Assembly: GCF_030816155.1 (NCBI RefSeq) | Contig: NZ_JAUSXR010000001.1 | Location: 1,302,001-1,366,000 of the forward strand | Source: Arthrobacter woluwensis | Lineage (GTDB): Bacteria; Actinomycetota; Actinomycetes; Actinomycetales; Micrococcaceae | Direction of reading: 5' to 3' | DNA: 64,000 nucleotides | Shown: positions 9,501 through 18,320 of the stretch, in pieces | How the letters are laid out: every line of letters begins with the position of its first letter | How positions within the stretch are numbered: position 1 is the stretch's first letter | Translations under genes and position numbers: made by a program | The notes under the pieces: generated by a model | Told to the model about the DNA's origin: nothing | Databases searched by the model: none | Seen by the model: only the letters and a program-made list of their open reading frames with translations

Positions 9501-9565
9501 AGTATTTGCGCCTGACGCGACGTGCTCGCGCAGTCTTCGACCGGGAGTTCTACGGGCAGCGCTGA
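6539..9565 (+). CDS. glnE: Bifunctional glutamine synthetase adenylyltransferase / deadenylyltransferase
   Basis: Controls glutamine synthetase by adding or removing AMP on a tyrosine. The two nucleotidyltransferase domains are visible: GMGKCGARELNYISDVDV near residue 220 (deadenylylating half) and AMGRQGGREIGYGSDADV near residue 724 (adenylylating half), each with the DxD metal motif. The product has 1008 residues from ATG 6539; GTG 6533 is an equally possible start. Its likely target is GlnA1 at 13.5-14.9 kb. It follows glnA2 directly. Confidence 0.95.
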   Translation: MSVARRLIAAGFSDVERAERFLAAPELDGVDRDLLFAGLVQSANPDEALLSLVRLLEKEKAAPGTVGRLLRGDPEDAEAMYRLLGSSVALADFLLRNPEEQSLLETRVSPEPARVPGEDLRASLLASVGADPRAATPVATLTGDEGQSALRVRYRRHVTELAIRDLGAADPRDYMPQVGAELADLAAAALDAALAVARAEAGVKFSPLDVEAVRLAIVGMGKCGARELNYISDVDVIYVLDSEGLDEVRAVEIGTFLAGTLARIISHPGREPGLWEVDANLRPEGKDGPLVRTLESHRQYYARWAESWEFQALLKARTMAGDPELGRRYQEMVEPLVWSSAGREGFVESVQAMRRRVTDNIPAAELARQIKLGPGGLRDVEFTVQLLQLVHGKADPSLRVRDTTSAIAALSHGGYIGRADASEFDRAYRQLRVIEHRIQMAQMRRTHLMPEKEEEVRALARAVEGSLSTARPTADSLLTSWQKTKRRVRELHEQIFYRPLLGTAASLSSDEARLSPEAASARLAALGYRDPEGAMRHIAALTSGVSRRAALQRQLLPVLLGWLAEGLDPDAGLLAFRRVSEALGATHWYLGLLRDSQAAAERLCHVLSDSRLIADLLEVSPESVAWLGNNKELAPVPFETQWQEIRSKMARHQDPSSAMRLIRLIRRREILRTAIADAAGILDQDGVSQALSDADRAAILGALHVAERQAEAQGGLLTRVLVVAMGRQGGREIGYGSDADVLYLHQALPGVSEEDAQKQALQIVGQVSSLLMQPLKPAILAERVLSLDADLRPEGKNGPMVRSLEAFRVYYERWSLVWEAQALLRARPIAGDDRLAEAFLELIDPIRYPEHLSPQDEREIRRIKARVETERLPRGADPSRHVKLGRGGLSDVEWLVQLRQLEHAHEHPGLRTTSTMEALAELARLGLIAEEDAALLADAWRLASRVRSANVIWSGKASDLLPSARRDLEAVSRWCGHPASHAAEFEEQYLRLTRRARAVFDREFYGQR

Positions 9566-9595
9566 GTGCTCTGTCCGCGACGAAAGGATCAAGGG

Positions 9596-11122
9596 ATGAA
9601 TCGACAACCGTGGAAGACTTCGCGGCAGAAGGACGGGGGAGGAGGCCCGCGCGGCCGTCGGGCTCCCTGGGCGCGGCTGACCGTGCTGGTGCGGTTCGGG
9701 GTGGCCGTGCTGACGGCGTGCCTCGCCGTCGTCGGGCTCTCCGTGCCGGCCGCCTCCGCCACCGCGCCGCATGAGGTGAGCGGCAAGAAGTTCGTCATCG
9801 GCACGGACACCACCTTCGCTCCGTTCGAGTTCCGGGACCCCTCCGGTGAGCTGACGGGCATCGACATGGATCTCATCCGCGAGATCGCCAAGCGTGGCGG
9901 ATTCGAGGTCGAGATCAAGTCCCTCGGCTTCAACGCCGCTCTCCAGGCGCTCTCGTCCAACCAGGTGGATGGCGTGATCGCCGGTATGTCCATCACGGAC
10001 AAGCGCAAGCAGGTCTACGACTTCTCCGATCCGTACTTCGAATCCGGTGTTCAGATGGCCGTGGCCAAGAGCAACACCGACATCAAGGGTTACGAGGACC
10101 TCAAGGGCAAGACGGTCACCGCCAAGACCGGCTCCGAAGGGGAGACGGCGGCCAAGGAACTGTCCGGCAAGTACGGCTTCACGGTGAAGTCCCTGGACCA
10201 GTCGGCCACGATGTATGAACTGGTGAAGTCCGGCAACGCGGTCGGCGTGTTCGACGACTACCCCGTGCTGGCGTACGGCATCAGCCAGAACAACGGCCTC
10301 AAGACCGTGACGGACAAGATCCCAGGCGGCAGCTACGGCTTCGCCGTCAACAAGGGGAAGAACCCCGAACTGCTCGCGGCGTTCAACAAGGGCCTCTCCG
10401 AGATGAAGGCCGACGGCGAATACCAGAAGCTCCTCGACAAGTACCTCAAGGCGCCGGAGGCCGCGGCCGCGAGCAGCTTCTGGGATCTGCTGGTGCAGAG
10501 CTTCCCAGCCCTCATGAGCGGCCTGCGCAACACGGTGCTTGTCACCATCATCTCCTTCGCGGTGGCGATGGTCTTGGGCCTGTTCTTCGGCTTCCTGAAG
10601 ATCTCGCGGAACGTGGTGGCGCGCGGTGTGGCGACCACCTTCGTCAACGTCTTCCGCGGCACGCCGCTCCTGGTCTGGGCGTTCTTCTTCTACTTCGGCA
10701 TCCCACAGCTCACCGGGCAACCCATCAACATCTGGGTGGCGGGTGTCCTCACGCTGAGCCTCAACTCGGGCGCCTACATCACCGAGATCGTGCGCGGTGC
10801 CGTGCAGTCGGTGGACCCGGGCCAGCTGGAAGCGGCCCGGAGTCTCGGCATGGGCTACGGCAAGTCGATGCAGAAGGTCGTGGTGCCACAGGCCTTCAAG
10901 CTCATGACGCCGTCCCTCATCAATCAGCTGATCATCATGCTGAAGGATTCGTCCTTGCTCCTGGCCATCGGCTTCGCCGAGCTGCTGTACCAGGGCCAGC
11001 AGATCTACGCCGGCAACTTCCGCATCACCGAGACTCTCGTGATCGTGGCGGCGCTGTACTTCGTGGTGATCATGCTCCTGACACAACTGGCCAACTACGC
11101 GGACAGGAAGTTCAACAAATGA
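9596..11122 (+). CDS. Polar amino acid ABC transporter, solute-binding protein fused to permease
   Basis: A single 508-residue polypeptide with a signal/anchor segment at about residues 27-50, a type 3 extracellular solute-binding domain at about 62-290 (opening [14 protein letters not shown]), and a MetI/HisM-type permease domain at about 300-508. The permease has several membrane segments and the EAA loop ([20 protein letters not shown]). Such GlnH-GlnP fusions are known in Gram-positive bacteria. ATG 9596 follows AAGGATCAAGGG; an extension to 9566 has no ribosome site. It overlaps the ATPase gene by 4 bp. Position between glnE and glnA1 suggests glutamine or glutamate as substrate, but the sequence does not prove it. 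Confidence 0.92.
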   Translation: MNRQPWKTSRQKDGGGGPRGRRAPWARLTVLVRFGVAVLTACLAVVGLSVPAASATAPHEVSGKKFVIGTDTTFAPFEFRDPSGELTGIDMDLIREIAKRGGFEVEIKSLGFNAALQALSSNQVDGVIAGMSITDKRKQVYDFSDPYFESGVQMAVAKSNTDIKGYEDLKGKTVTAKTGSEGETAAKELSGKYGFTVKSLDQSATMYELVKSGNAVGVFDDYPVLAYGISQNNGLKTVTDKIPGGSYGFAVNKGKNPELLAAFNKGLSEMKADGEYQKLLDKYLKAPEAAAASSFWDLLVQSFPALMSGLRNTVLVTIISFAVAMVLGLFFGFLKISRNVVARGVATTFVNVFRGTPLLVWAFFFYFGIPQLTGQPINIWVAGVLTLSLNSGAYITEIVRGAVQSVDPGQLEAARSLGMGYGKSMQKVVVPQAFKLMTPSLINQLIIMLKDSSLLLAIGFAELLYQGQQIYAGNFRITETLVIVAALYFVVIMLLTQLANYADRKFNK

Positions 11123-11883
11123 GCACGGGTGCAGAGACGGTCCGTGATGACCGGGCCGAGAAGGTCACGGTCACGGGCCTGAAGAAGTCCTTCGGCAGCA
11201 ACGAGGTCCTCAAGGGCATCGACGCGGTCATCCACGAGGGCGAGGTGGTGGCGGTCATCGGCCCCTCGGGCTCGGGCAAGTCCACTTTCCTGCGCTGCCT
11301 CAACAAGCTGGAGGACATCTCCGGCGGCACAGTGCAGGTCAACGGTTATGACCTCACGGGTGCGAACGTGGACATCAACCAGGTCCGCCGCCAGATCGGC
11401 ATGGTGTTCCAGCACTTCAACCTGTTCCCGCACATGACCGTGATCGAGAACATCATGCTGGCCCCCGTGGAGACCGGGAAACTGGACAAGGCGGCGGCCC
11501 GCACCCGTGGCCTGGAGCTCCTGGCCCGGGTGGGGCTGGAAGCCAAGGCCGACGCCCGTCCCGTGTCCCTCTCGGGCGGTCAGAAGCAGCGCGTGGCGAT
11601 CGCCCGCGCGCTGGCCATGAGCCCGGACATCATGCTCTTCGACGAGGCCACCTCGGCCCTGGACCCGGAGATGGTCGGCGAGGTCCTCCAGGTCATCAAG
11701 GACCTGGCCTCCGAGGGTATGACGATGGTCATGGTCACCCATGAGATGGGCTTCGCCCGCGAGGTCGCCGACCGCGTCATCTTCATGGCGGACGGCTACA
11801 TCTGCGAGCAGGGCACCCCCGACGAGCTGTTCGGCAATCCCCAGCAGCAGCGGACCAAGGACTTCCTCTCGAAGGTCCTCTGA
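11119..11883 (+). CDS. glnQ: Amino acid ABC transporter ATP-binding protein
   Basis: Cytoplasmic ATPase partner of the preceding fused binding-protein/permease. It has Walker [10 protein letters not shown], the Q-loop [13 protein letters not shown], signature [15 protein letters not shown], Walker [13 protein letters not shown] and the switch His in MVTHEMGF. The product has 254 residues, typical for the PAAT (GlnQ/HisP) subfamily. The ATG overlaps the stop of the upstream gene (ATGA), showing translational coupling. A hairpin ends the unit at 11938-11987. Confidence 0.95.
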   Translation: MSTGAETVRDDRAEKVTVTGLKKSFGSNEVLKGIDAVIHEGEVVAVIGPSGSGKSTFLRCLNKLEDISGGTVQVNGYDLTGANVDINQVRRQIGMVFQHFNLFPHMTVIENIMLAPVETGKLDKAAARTRGLELLARVGLEAKADARPVSLSGGQKQRVAIARALAMSPDIMLFDEATSALDPEMVGEVLQVIKDLASEGMTMVMVTHEMGFAREVADRVIFMADGYICEQGTPDELFGNPQQQRTKDFLSKVL

Positions 11884-11937
11884 GCGGTGGAGCTCTAAGC
11901 CGTGGCCGTCCGCGCGCGAGCCGTGCGGACCTGCTGA

Positions 11938-11987
11938 ACGACGACGGCGGCCGCTTCCCCGGGTGGGGAGGCGGCCGCCGTCGTCGT
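11938..11987. terminator. ACGACGGCGG-type hairpin after glnQ
   Basis: 17-bp arms lie at 11938-11954 and 11971-11987 with a GC-rich loop that can pair internally. It lies between glnQ and the convergent Nudix gene. The arm contains ACGACGGCGG, shared with at least seven other hairpins in this window. Confidence 0.75.
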
Positions 11988-12017
11988 GGGACGGGCCGTG
12001 GCCCGGAGACGGCTGCG

Positions 12018-12503
12018 TCAGAGGATCTCTTCGCGGTCCTGGAGCTCGATGACCCGTTCCTCGCGGAGCGCACGGAGGGCCGAGGACACGTGCAGGGCGC
12101 CGTGCACGCCGAAGTACTCGGGGAGATCCTGCTCGGCGACGAAACGCCAGCTCAGGAGTTCTTCCTCCTGCAGGGTGATCTCGGCGCCGTCGGCCAGGAC
12201 ACCGCCGTCGTACAGGAAGTTCAGTCCGTCGCCCACGGGGTCGGGGAAGGCGGAGTGCCCGATGATCAGGAGCGCCCCGGGCTGGATGTCCAGGCCCAGC
12301 TCTTCGAGGCCCTCGCGGCGGGCGGCCGCGCGGGGCGCCTCTCCGGCGTCCACCGTGCCCCCGGGCAGGAGCCAGCCGTCTTTGTAGTTGGGCTCGACGG
12401 CAAGGACCCTGCCCTCGCCGTCGCGGATCACCAATCCCGCGGCGACACGGCGGCGGGGGAGTGTGCGGAAGTATTCGATGCTTTCCGGACTGAGTTCGGC
12501 CAT
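12018..12503 (-). CDS. Nudix hydrolase
   Basis: A 161-residue protein with a Nudix box starting at GTVDAGE near residue 49 and ending REGLEELGL; the usual hydrophobic residue after RE is Gly here. These enzymes hydrolyse nucleoside diphosphates linked to another group; the substrate is not predictable. TAGGCT (12515-12510 on this strand) lies six bases before the ATG, so the message is probably leaderless. It is convergent with glnQ and divergent from the channel gene. Confidence 0.85.
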   Translation of the reverse strand: MAELSPESIEYFRTLPRRRVAAGLVIRDGEGRVLAVEPNYKDGWLLPGGTVDAGEAPRAAARREGLEELGLDIQPGALLIIGHSAFPDPVGDGLNFLYDGGVLADGAEITLQEEELLSWRFVAEQDLPEYFGVHGALHVSSALRALREERVIELQDREEIL

Positions 12504-12585
12504 GACCCGAGCCTAGCAAGAGCGGGTGTCCCCGCATCAGGCCTGCGACCTCCCGCGACGGGCGGACGGCGAATAGTCTGTCTCC

Positions 12586-13344
12586 ATGACAACGGAACGG
12601 TGGCGGCAGGCCACGGAATGGCCGCTCATGGCGGCGGCGCTCGTGTTCCTGGCCGCGTACTCGGTGCAGGTGATCGGCGACGTCTCGGAACGCCAGGCCC
12701 AGGCCCTCGAGTTGATCCAGTGGATCACGTGGGGCGCGTTCACCGTGGACTACGCGGTGAGGCTGTTTCTGGCGCCCCAGCGCTGGCGCTGGCTGGCCAC
12801 CCATCTGCCGGATCTGGCGATGGTCGTGCTGCCGGTGCTGCGGCCTTTGCGCCTCCTGCGTCTCGTCACGCTGCTCCGGGTACTGTACGGCACGGCGGGC
12901 AAGGCGCTGCGGGGACGGATCGTCACGTTCGTCGCGGTCTCGGCCGTCTTCCTGACGTACTGTGCCTCCCTCGCGGTGCTCGACGCCGAGCAGCACGCCG
13001 AGGGCGCGAACATCGTCACGTTCGGTGACGCCGTGTGGTGGTCGCTCACCACCATCAGCACGGTCGGGTACGGGGACCACTACCCGGTCACCCTGATCGG
13101 CCGGGCCGTGGCCGCAGCGCTCATGGTCTCGGGAATCGCGGTCCTCGGCGTCGTCACCGCATCGATCGGATCGTGGCTGGTGGAGCGGGTGTCGGCGACG
13201 GCGACGGTCGCCGTCGAGCAGGCCGACGCGGATCTGAAGGGGCAGCTGGAGCGGCTGCACGCCGAGGTGGCGCGGCTCGGCCGGTTGCTGGAGGAGTCGC
13301 AGGGCGACCGCAAGGAGCCGGTGGTGGGGGAGGAGGCACGCTAG
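12586..13344 (+). CDS. Voltage-gated potassium channel-like ion transporter
   Basis: A 252-residue membrane protein with several hydrophobic segments. An S4-like stretch, LRPLRLLRLVTLLRVL, has arginines spaced every third or fourth residue. A pore loop TTISTVGYGDHYP contains the K+ selectivity filter TVGYGD near residue 155. A cytoplasmic helix at about 205-243 looks coiled-coil. Single-subunit channels like this form tetramers and pass K+. TAGTCT at 12574-12579 is six bases before the ATG (leaderless type). Confidence 0.9.
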   Translation: MTTERWRQATEWPLMAAALVFLAAYSVQVIGDVSERQAQALELIQWITWGAFTVDYAVRLFLAPQRWRWLATHLPDLAMVVLPVLRPLRLLRLVTLLRVLYGTAGKALRGRIVTFVAVSAVFLTYCASLAVLDAEQHAEGANIVTFGDAVWWSLTTISTVGYGDHYPVTLIGRAVAAALMVSGIAVLGVVTASIGSWLVERVSATATVAVEQADADLKGQLERLHAEVARLGRLLEESQGDRKEPVVGEEAR

Positions 13345-13375
13345 GCGACCAGGCAGGGACCCGGGAAGGGGACAG

Positions 13376-13414
13376 ACAGAAGGCCCCCGGAACAATGCTC
13401 CGGGGGCCTTCTGT
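13376..13414. terminator. Bidirectional hairpin between channel gene and glnA
   Basis: 16-bp perfect arms at 13376-13391 and 13399-13414 surround a 7-base loop, between two convergent genes. Confidence 0.8.
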
Positions 13415-13470
13415 GTCCAGTTGAGGCTGAGGCTCACGCGGCGTGGGCCGAGATCATCCGCCTCAGCTTG

Positions 13471-14895
13471 CTAGACGCCGTAGTACAGCTCGAACTCGTA
13501 CGGGTTCGGGCGCAGCGACAGCGGGAGGATCTCGTTCTCGCGCTTGTAGGAGATCCAGGTGTCGATCAGGTCCTGGGTGAACACGCCACCGGCCTGCAGG
13601 AACTCGTTGTCGGCCTCGAGAGCTTCGAGGGCCTCTTCCAGGGAACCCGGGGCCTTGGGGATGTCCTTGGCTTCCTCGGCGGGCAGCTCGTAGAGATCCT
13701 TGTCGATCGGCGCCGGCGGCTCGATGCGGTTGCGGATGCCGTCGATGCCGGCCATCAGCTGAGCGGCGAACGCCAGGTACGGGTTGGAGGAGGGATCCGG
13801 TGCGCGGAACTCGATGCGCTTGGCCTTCGGGTTGGAACCCGTGACCGGGATGCGGATACCGGCGGAGCGGTTGCCCTGCGAGTACACCATGTTGACCGGA
13901 GCCTCGTAGCCCTTGACCAGGCGGCGGTAGGAGTTCACCGTCGGGTTCGTGAAGGCCAGCACGGCGGAGGCGTGCTTCAGCAGGCCGCCGATGTACCAGC
14001 GAGCCGTGTCGGACAGGCCGGCGTAGCCCTTCTCGTCGTAGAACAGCGGGGAGCCGTCGGCCCACAGCGACTGGTGGCAGTGCATGCCCGAGCCGTTGTC
14101 ACCGAAGACCGGCTTCGGCATGAAGGTGACGGACTTGCCCCAGGCGTCGGCGGTGTTCTTGATGACGTACTTGAACTTCTGCAGGTCATCGGCAGCCGCG
14201 GTCAGCGTAGTGAACTTGTAGTTGATTTCGGCCTGACCGGCGGAACCGACCTCGTGGTGCGAACGCTCGACCTCAAGGCCTGCCTTGTCCAGCTCGACGC
14301 ACATGGCGTCGCGGAGGTCGGCCTGCTTGTCGGTCGGCGCCACGGGGAAGTAGCCGCCCTTGACGGGGGTCTTGTAACCGAGGTTGCCGCCCTCTTCCTC
14401 ACGACCGGAGTTCCAGTGGGCTTCCTCGGAATCGATCTTGTAGAAGCTGCCCTGCGGGGAGGACTGGTACTGGACGTTGTCGAAGACGAAGAACTCGGCC
14501 TCGGGGGCGAAGAACGCGGTGTCGGCGATGCCGGTGGAGGCCAGGTAGGCCTCGGCCTTCTCGGCCACGCCGCGGGGGTCGCGGTGGTACGGCTCGCCGG
14601 TGCGCGGGTTCACGATGGAGAAGTTCAGCGCCAGCGTCTTCTCGATGCGGAACGTGTCGATGAACGCGGAGGTCACATCGGGGATGAGCTGCATATCGGA
14701 CTCAGCGATGCCCTGGAAGCCGCGGATGGAGGAACCGTCGAAGAGCTGGCCGCTGACGAAGAAGTCCGCGTCGACCGTCTTGGCGGGAACGTTGAAGTGC
14801 TGCTGCACGCCCGGGAGATCGGTGAAACGGATGTCGACGAACTTGACGTCCTCATCCTTGATGAACTTGAGGACTTCGTCCGCACTGGTGAACAT
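13471..14895 (-). CDS. glnA: Glutamine synthetase type I (GlnA1), adenylylation-regulated
   Basis: Main glutamine synthetase: glutamate + NH3 + ATP gives glutamine. The product has 474 residues. Motifs are [22 protein letters not shown], the [12 protein letters not shown] region (ATP/metal), [17 protein letters not shown] and [24 protein letters not shown] near residue 398 contains the tyrosine that GlnE adenylylates in this class. ATG 14895 follows TTAGGAGCATGC. A GlnR-type operator lies about 140 bp upstream. It is monocistronic, with terminators on both sides. Confidence 0.97.
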   Translation of the reverse strand: MFTSADEVLKFIKDEDVKFVDIRFTDLPGVQQHFNVPAKTVDADFFVSGQLFDGSSIRGFQGIAESDMQLIPDVTSAFIDTFRIEKTLALNFSIVNPRTGEPYHRDPRGVAEKAEAYLASTGIADTAFFAPEAEFFVFDNVQYQSSPQGSFYKIDSEEAHWNSGREEEGGNLGYKTPVKGGYFPVAPTDKQADLRDAMCVELDKAGLEVERSHHEVGSAGQAEINYKFTTLTAAADDLQKFKYVIKNTADAWGKSVTFMPKPVFGDNGSGMHCHQSLWADGSPLFYDEKGYAGLSDTARWYIGGLLKHASAVLAFTNPTVNSYRRLVKGYEAPVNMVYSQGNRSAGIRIPVTGSNPKAKRIEFRAPDPSSNPYLAFAAQLMAGIDGIRNRIEPPAPIDKDLYELPAEEAKDIPKAPGSLEEALEALEADNEFLQAGGVFTQDLIDTWISYKRENEILPLSLRPNPYEFELYYGV

Positions 14896-14994
14896 GCATG
14901 CTCCTAACAGAATTGGGCCGGTGGCCTGAAGGCGACGGCACCGGGTTCCGGCCAGGCTTCACCCAGCGGATCGCCGTGCCATCTACTGGTGAAC

Positions 14995-15048
14995 AGCCTA
15001 GGCGGCGGGCATTACCCGAGAATGTCTGCATTGTTTCCGGGAGGTTAC
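14995..15048 (-). promoter_or_regulatory. glnA promoter with GlnR-type operator
   Basis: On the minus strand GTAACCTCCCGGAAAC (15048 to 15033) matches the actinobacterial GlnR box gTnAC-n6-GaAAC at every defined position. About 33 bases downstream on that strand is TAGGCT (15000-14995), a plausible -10. A second, poorer repeat (GACAT-n6-GTAAT) follows with 22-bp phasing. This 318-bp gap between glnA and the RDD gene holds nothing else I can identify. Confidence 0.65.
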
Positions 15049-15214
15049 AACGGAGATGTGACGGGTGGTCGCTGGGGGCCGGTGGCTCCCGGTCGTACCC
15101 TCCTCACTCTACCGACAGTGCCGCGCATCACGGGCAGGCTCTCCGCGATGCGGACAGACCGGCGGAAAAGGCGGCGGGCCTCTGCGGACCGGCCCCAGCG
15201 GATACCCTTAAGGG

Positions 15215-15652
15215 GTGGTGACTCGACGAGATCTAGGTTCCTGGCTGGAAGGCCCCGACACGACGCACATCAGCAAGTACCCGGGGGAGCGGCTGGGATT
15301 GCCGGAATCCGGACAGGGCTCACTGGCCCGTGCCGGACGGCGGATCCTGGCGATCTGCATCGACTGGGCACTCTGCCTGTTCATCAGCAACTTCTTCTTC
15401 GAGGGAAATTCCTGGGCCACGCTGGCCGTGTTCTTCGCGGAACAGGCTGTTCTGGTCGGAACGCTCGGCTACAGCATCGGTCACCGGATCGCGAACATCC
15501 ACGTGGTGCGGCTGGACGGTTCTCCCGTGGGCATTCCCGCGGCACTGGTCCGTGCCGCCCTGCTGTGCCTCGTCATTCCCGCCATCATCTTCGACCCCGA
15601 TCAGCGCGGTCTGCATGACAAGGCCATGAAGACCGTCCTGGTCCGGCGCTGA
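15215..15652 (+). CDS. RDD family membrane protein
   Basis: A 145-residue protein with an RDD domain. It has about three hydrophobic segments (residues 44-62, 66-88 and 105-125), the Arg near the start of the first helix and Asp in CIDWAL, then FDPDQRGLHDKAMKTVLVRR at the end. Function is unknown; proposed roles are transport-related. Position next to glnA and DUF4191/lipA is conserved in actinobacteria including mycobacteria. TACCCT at 15203-15208 lies six bases before GTG 15215 (a second GTG follows at once), so translation is probably leaderless. Confidence 0.87.
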   Translation: MVTRRDLGSWLEGPDTTHISKYPGERLGLPESGQGSLARAGRRILAICIDWALCLFISNFFFEGNSWATLAVFFAEQAVLVGTLGYSIGHRIANIHVVRLDGSPVGIPAALVRAALLCLVIPAIIFDPDQRGLHDKAMKTVLVRR

Positions 15653-15712
15653 GCTGGCCGCCGTCGAACTGATCCGATTGCCCGCCCCCGCCGAATCCGA
15701 GGAGAGCGCCCC

Positions 15713-16339
15713 ATGAGTGACAGCACCCCTGATGTCTCACCTACGTCCCTCGCGGACCTGGTGGCGGAGGACCGGATCCTGGACCCGGCCATCCGGCCCT
15801 TGTGGGAGGGGATGCCACGCGTCAGGGGCCCCGTCCACGCCGTGCGCTGTGCGCCCGGCGACAACCTCATGATGCACACGGCGATCTATCGCGCGGAGCC
15901 GGGTTCGGTCATCCTCGTCGACGCCGGGGGCACCCGGCTGGCGGTGGCCGGAGGCAACGTCTGTGCCGTGGCTCAGCAGCGCGGGATCGCAGCGTTCGTC
16001 GTCGACGGGTACATCCGTGACCTGGAGGAGGTGCGTGAGATGGGCTTCCCGGTGTTCGCCCGCGGCGTGTTCCCGAAGCCGGGTGGCAAGAACGTCGTGC
16101 TGCCCCAGGGCGACACCGTGGTGGGCGGCGTGACAGTTCGCACCGGCGACATCGTGGTGGCGGATGAGGAAGGGATCGTGGTGCTGGAAGCGGCCCACGC
16201 CCCGGACCTGCTCCAGGCCGCTGAGCAGCGCGAGATCGCCGAAAGCGACCAGTCCCTGGACGACTGGAAGCAGGCTCACCGCCGGAAGATCCAGGCCGGC
16301 CTGGTCGCCGGCGGGGACACCGGGGGACTGCCGGACTGA
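15713..16339 (+). CDS. RraA family protein (dimethylmenaquinone methyltransferase-like / 4-hydroxy-4-methyl-2-oxoglutarate aldolase-like)
   Basis: A 208-residue protein of the RraA/HMG-aldolase fold. Conserved elements are PGDNLMMHTAIY near residue 45, VDAGG, the glycine-rich AVAGGNVCAVAQQRG and VVDGYIRDLEEV near residue 100, where Arg and Asp form the pyruvate/metal site of the aldolases. Relatives include regulators of RNase E and metal-dependent aldolases of aromatic degradation; context does not decide between them. It follows the RDD gene by about 60 bp and ends before a hairpin. Confidence 0.82.
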   Translation: MSDSTPDVSPTSLADLVAEDRILDPAIRPLWEGMPRVRGPVHAVRCAPGDNLMMHTAIYRAEPGSVILVDAGGTRLAVAGGNVCAVAQQRGIAAFVVDGYIRDLEEVREMGFPVFARGVFPKPGGKNVVLPQGDTVVGGVTVRTGDIVVADEEGIVVLEAAHAPDLLQAAEQREIAESDQSLDDWKQAHRRKIQAGLVAGGDTGGLPD

Positions 16340-16387
16340 CCCGGACGGGCGTGGCTGAAACCGCGCCGAGACCGCGCTTAAACGGAA

Positions 16388-16430
16388 CCGGCCGCCGTCG
16401 TCTCCATATCAGGAGAACGACGGCGGCCGG
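16388..16430. terminator. ACGACGGCGG-type hairpin after the RraA-like gene
   Basis: Arms at 16388-16405 and 16412-16430 pair with one bulged A. It lies between two convergent genes and belongs to the recurrent hairpin family. Confidence 0.7.
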
Positions 16431-16444
16431 CCGGCGTTGGAGGC

Positions 16445-17200
16445 TCAGCGGCCGCGCATCGCGCGGCGGTCCGGGCGGGCCTTGTACGGGTCGATGCCCT
16501 TCGGGATCGGCAGCTTGGTGCCCAGGGAGGCGATGCGCTTGGAGACGGCGCCCACCTCCACCTTCGTGAGGGTGGGCTTGAGCTTGCGCAGCGCGCCGCC
16601 GACCTTCGCGATCGGGACCTGGCCCTCTTCCTTGCCGGCGTAGATCACGTGGATCGGGACGTTCGGCAGGATGCGGGACAGACGCTTGCGCTCTCCGTCG
16701 GCGAGGGTGCGGACGCGGCTCTGCGGACCCTCGGTCACGAGCACGACGCCGGCGCGTCCCACGGTGCGGAACACGAAGTCCTGCGTGCGCGGGTTGGCGG
16801 CGACCGGCTGCTGCTCGACGATCCAGCCGCGGCGCAGGGTGCCGAGGGCCGCTCCCACGGCTCCGGGCTGGCCCTCGATCTGTGCGAACGCCGCGCGCTC
16901 GGCACGGCGGGACAGGATGAAGGTCGCGGCCAGCAGACCGAGCATGATGCCCAGGATCAGACCGGTGATCCAGTTGTTGAAGAGGGCGCCGATCCCGACG
17001 CCGACGCCGACCACCACGAGGAAGGCGAGCAGCATGAGCCAGACGACCAGGGGGTCGTGACGGCGGGTCATGGTGAAGACCTCGCCGATCTGCTTCAGCC
17101 GGCTGGGGCCTTTCTTCTTGGCCCGGGGCTTGCGATTGAAGAGGCCACGCTTGGTGGAGCCGTCGTCGTTCGTGACGGTGGAATCGGTGGATTTAGCCAT
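16445..17200 (-). CDS. DUF4191 family integral membrane protein
   Basis: A 251-residue protein. It has a basic N-terminus, two adjacent hydrophobic segments at about residues 53-72 and 77-95, and a soluble C-terminal domain with GQPGAVGAALGTLRRGW. It matches the DUF4191 family found next to lipA and glnA in actinobacteria (the position of Rv2219 in M. tuberculosis). Function is unknown; it is often noted near lipoate genes. A GGAGA ribosome site precedes the ATG. Confidence 0.85.
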   Translation of the reverse strand: MAKSTDSTVTNDDGSTKRGLFNRKPRAKKKGPSRLKQIGEVFTMTRRHDPLVVWLMLLAFLVVVGVGVGIGALFNNWITGLILGIMLGLLAATFILSRRAERAAFAQIEGQPGAVGAALGTLRRGWIVEQQPVAANPRTQDFVFRTVGRAGVVLVTEGPQSRVRTLADGERKRLSRILPNVPIHVIYAGKEEGQVPIAKVGGALRKLKPTLTKVEVGAVSKRIASLGTKLPIPKGIDPYKARPDRRAMRGR

Positions 17201-17239
17201 AGTGTCTCCATTCTAGCCAGCACAGAGGGCGTACTGAAA

Positions 17240-17283
17240 CGCCGACGGCGGCACACGGGGAATACCGTGTGCCGCCGTCGGCG
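17240..17283. terminator. CGACGGCGG-type hairpin downstream of lipA
   Basis: 19-bp perfect arms at 17240-17258 and 17265-17283 enclose a 6-base loop. It lies just after the lipA stop (minus strand) and before DUF4191, so it should separate the two transcripts. Confidence 0.75.
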
Positions 17284-17300
17284 TGGGAAGCCGCCGAACC

Positions 17301-18320
17301 TCAGGCCTGGGTGGTGAGGAGGGTGCGGGCTTCTTGGCGGGTGGTGCCGGAGTCTTGGATGCCTTCGGCGATGTGGGCGAGGTTTTCGGGGATGTCGCGT
17401 CCTTTTTTGCGCATGGCGGTGGCCCAGAGGCGTCCGGCGCGGTAGGAGGAGCGGACGAGGGGTCCGGACATGACGCCGAGGAAGCCGATGTCTTCTGCTT
17501 CGTCGGCGAGGTCGACGAATTCCTGGGGTTTGACCCAGCGGTCCACGGGCAGGTGGCGTTCGGAGGGTCGGAGGTATTGGGTGATGGTGATCAGGTCACA
17601 GCCGGCCTCGTGGAGGTCTTGCAGGGCCTCGCTGATTTCTTCGCGGGTTTCGCCCATGCCGAGGATGAGGTTGGATTTGGTGACCATGCCGTGGGTGCGG
17701 CCTTGGGTGATGACGTCCAGGGAGCGTTCGTAGCGGAAGGCGGGGCGGATGCGTTTGAAGATGCGGGGGACGGTTTCGACGTTGTGGGCGAACACTTCCG
17801 GGGTGGAGTCGCAGATGGCTTGGATGTGTTCGGGTTTGCCGGAGAAGTCGGGGATGAGCAGTTCCACGCCGGTGCCGGGGTTGAGTTCGTGGATTTTGCG
17901 CACGGTTTCGGCGTAGAGCCAGACGCCTTCGTCTTCGAGGTCGTCGCGGGCGACGCCGGTGACGGTGGCGTAGCGCAGGTTCATGGATTGGACGGAGCGG
18001 GCGACTTTGGTGGGTTCGAGCCGGTCCAGGGGGGAGGGTTTGCCGGTGTCGATCTGGCAGAAGTCGCAGCGGCGGGTGCATTCGGAGCCGCCGATGAGGA
18101 AGGTTGCTTCTTTGTCTTCCCAGCATTCGAAGATGTTGGGGCAGCCGGCTTCTTCGCAGACGGTGTGCAGGCCTTCTTTTTTGACGAGGTTTTTCAGGCC
18201 GACGAACTCGGGTCCCATCTGGACTTTGGCTTTGATCCAGTCGGGTTTGCATTCCACGGGGGTCGCGGCATTGCGTTGTTCGATCCGCAGGAGTTTACGG
18301 CCTTCGGGGACAAGAGTCAC
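17301..18320 (-). CDS. lipA: Lipoyl synthase
   Basis: Radical-SAM enzyme that inserts two sulfurs into protein-bound octanoyl groups. The product has 339 residues. It has the auxiliary cluster motif [12 protein letters not shown] near residue 56 and the radical-SAM motif CTRRCDFC near residue 82, plus the expected C-terminal RSSYRAG. The GTG start overlaps the lipB stop (GTGA). Codon use differs sharply from neighbours: Glu is almost always GAA, Lys AAA and Gln mostly CAA, whereas flanking genes prefer GAG, AAG and CAG. This suggests replacement by a horizontally acquired allele. Confidence 0.97.
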   Translation of the reverse strand: MTLVPEGRKLLRIEQRNAATPVECKPDWIKAKVQMGPEFVGLKNLVKKEGLHTVCEEAGCPNIFECWEDKEATFLIGGSECTRRCDFCQIDTGKPSPLDRLEPTKVARSVQSMNLRYATVTGVARDDLEDEGVWLYAETVRKIHELNPGTGVELLIPDFSGKPEHIQAICDSTPEVFAHNVETVPRIFKRIRPAFRYERSLDVITQGRTHGMVTKSNLILGMGETREEISEALQDLHEAGCDLITITQYLRPSERHLPVDRWVKPQEFVDLADEAEDIGFLGVMSGPLVRSSYRAGRLWATAMRKKGRDIPENLAHIAEGIQDSGTTRQEARTLLTTQA

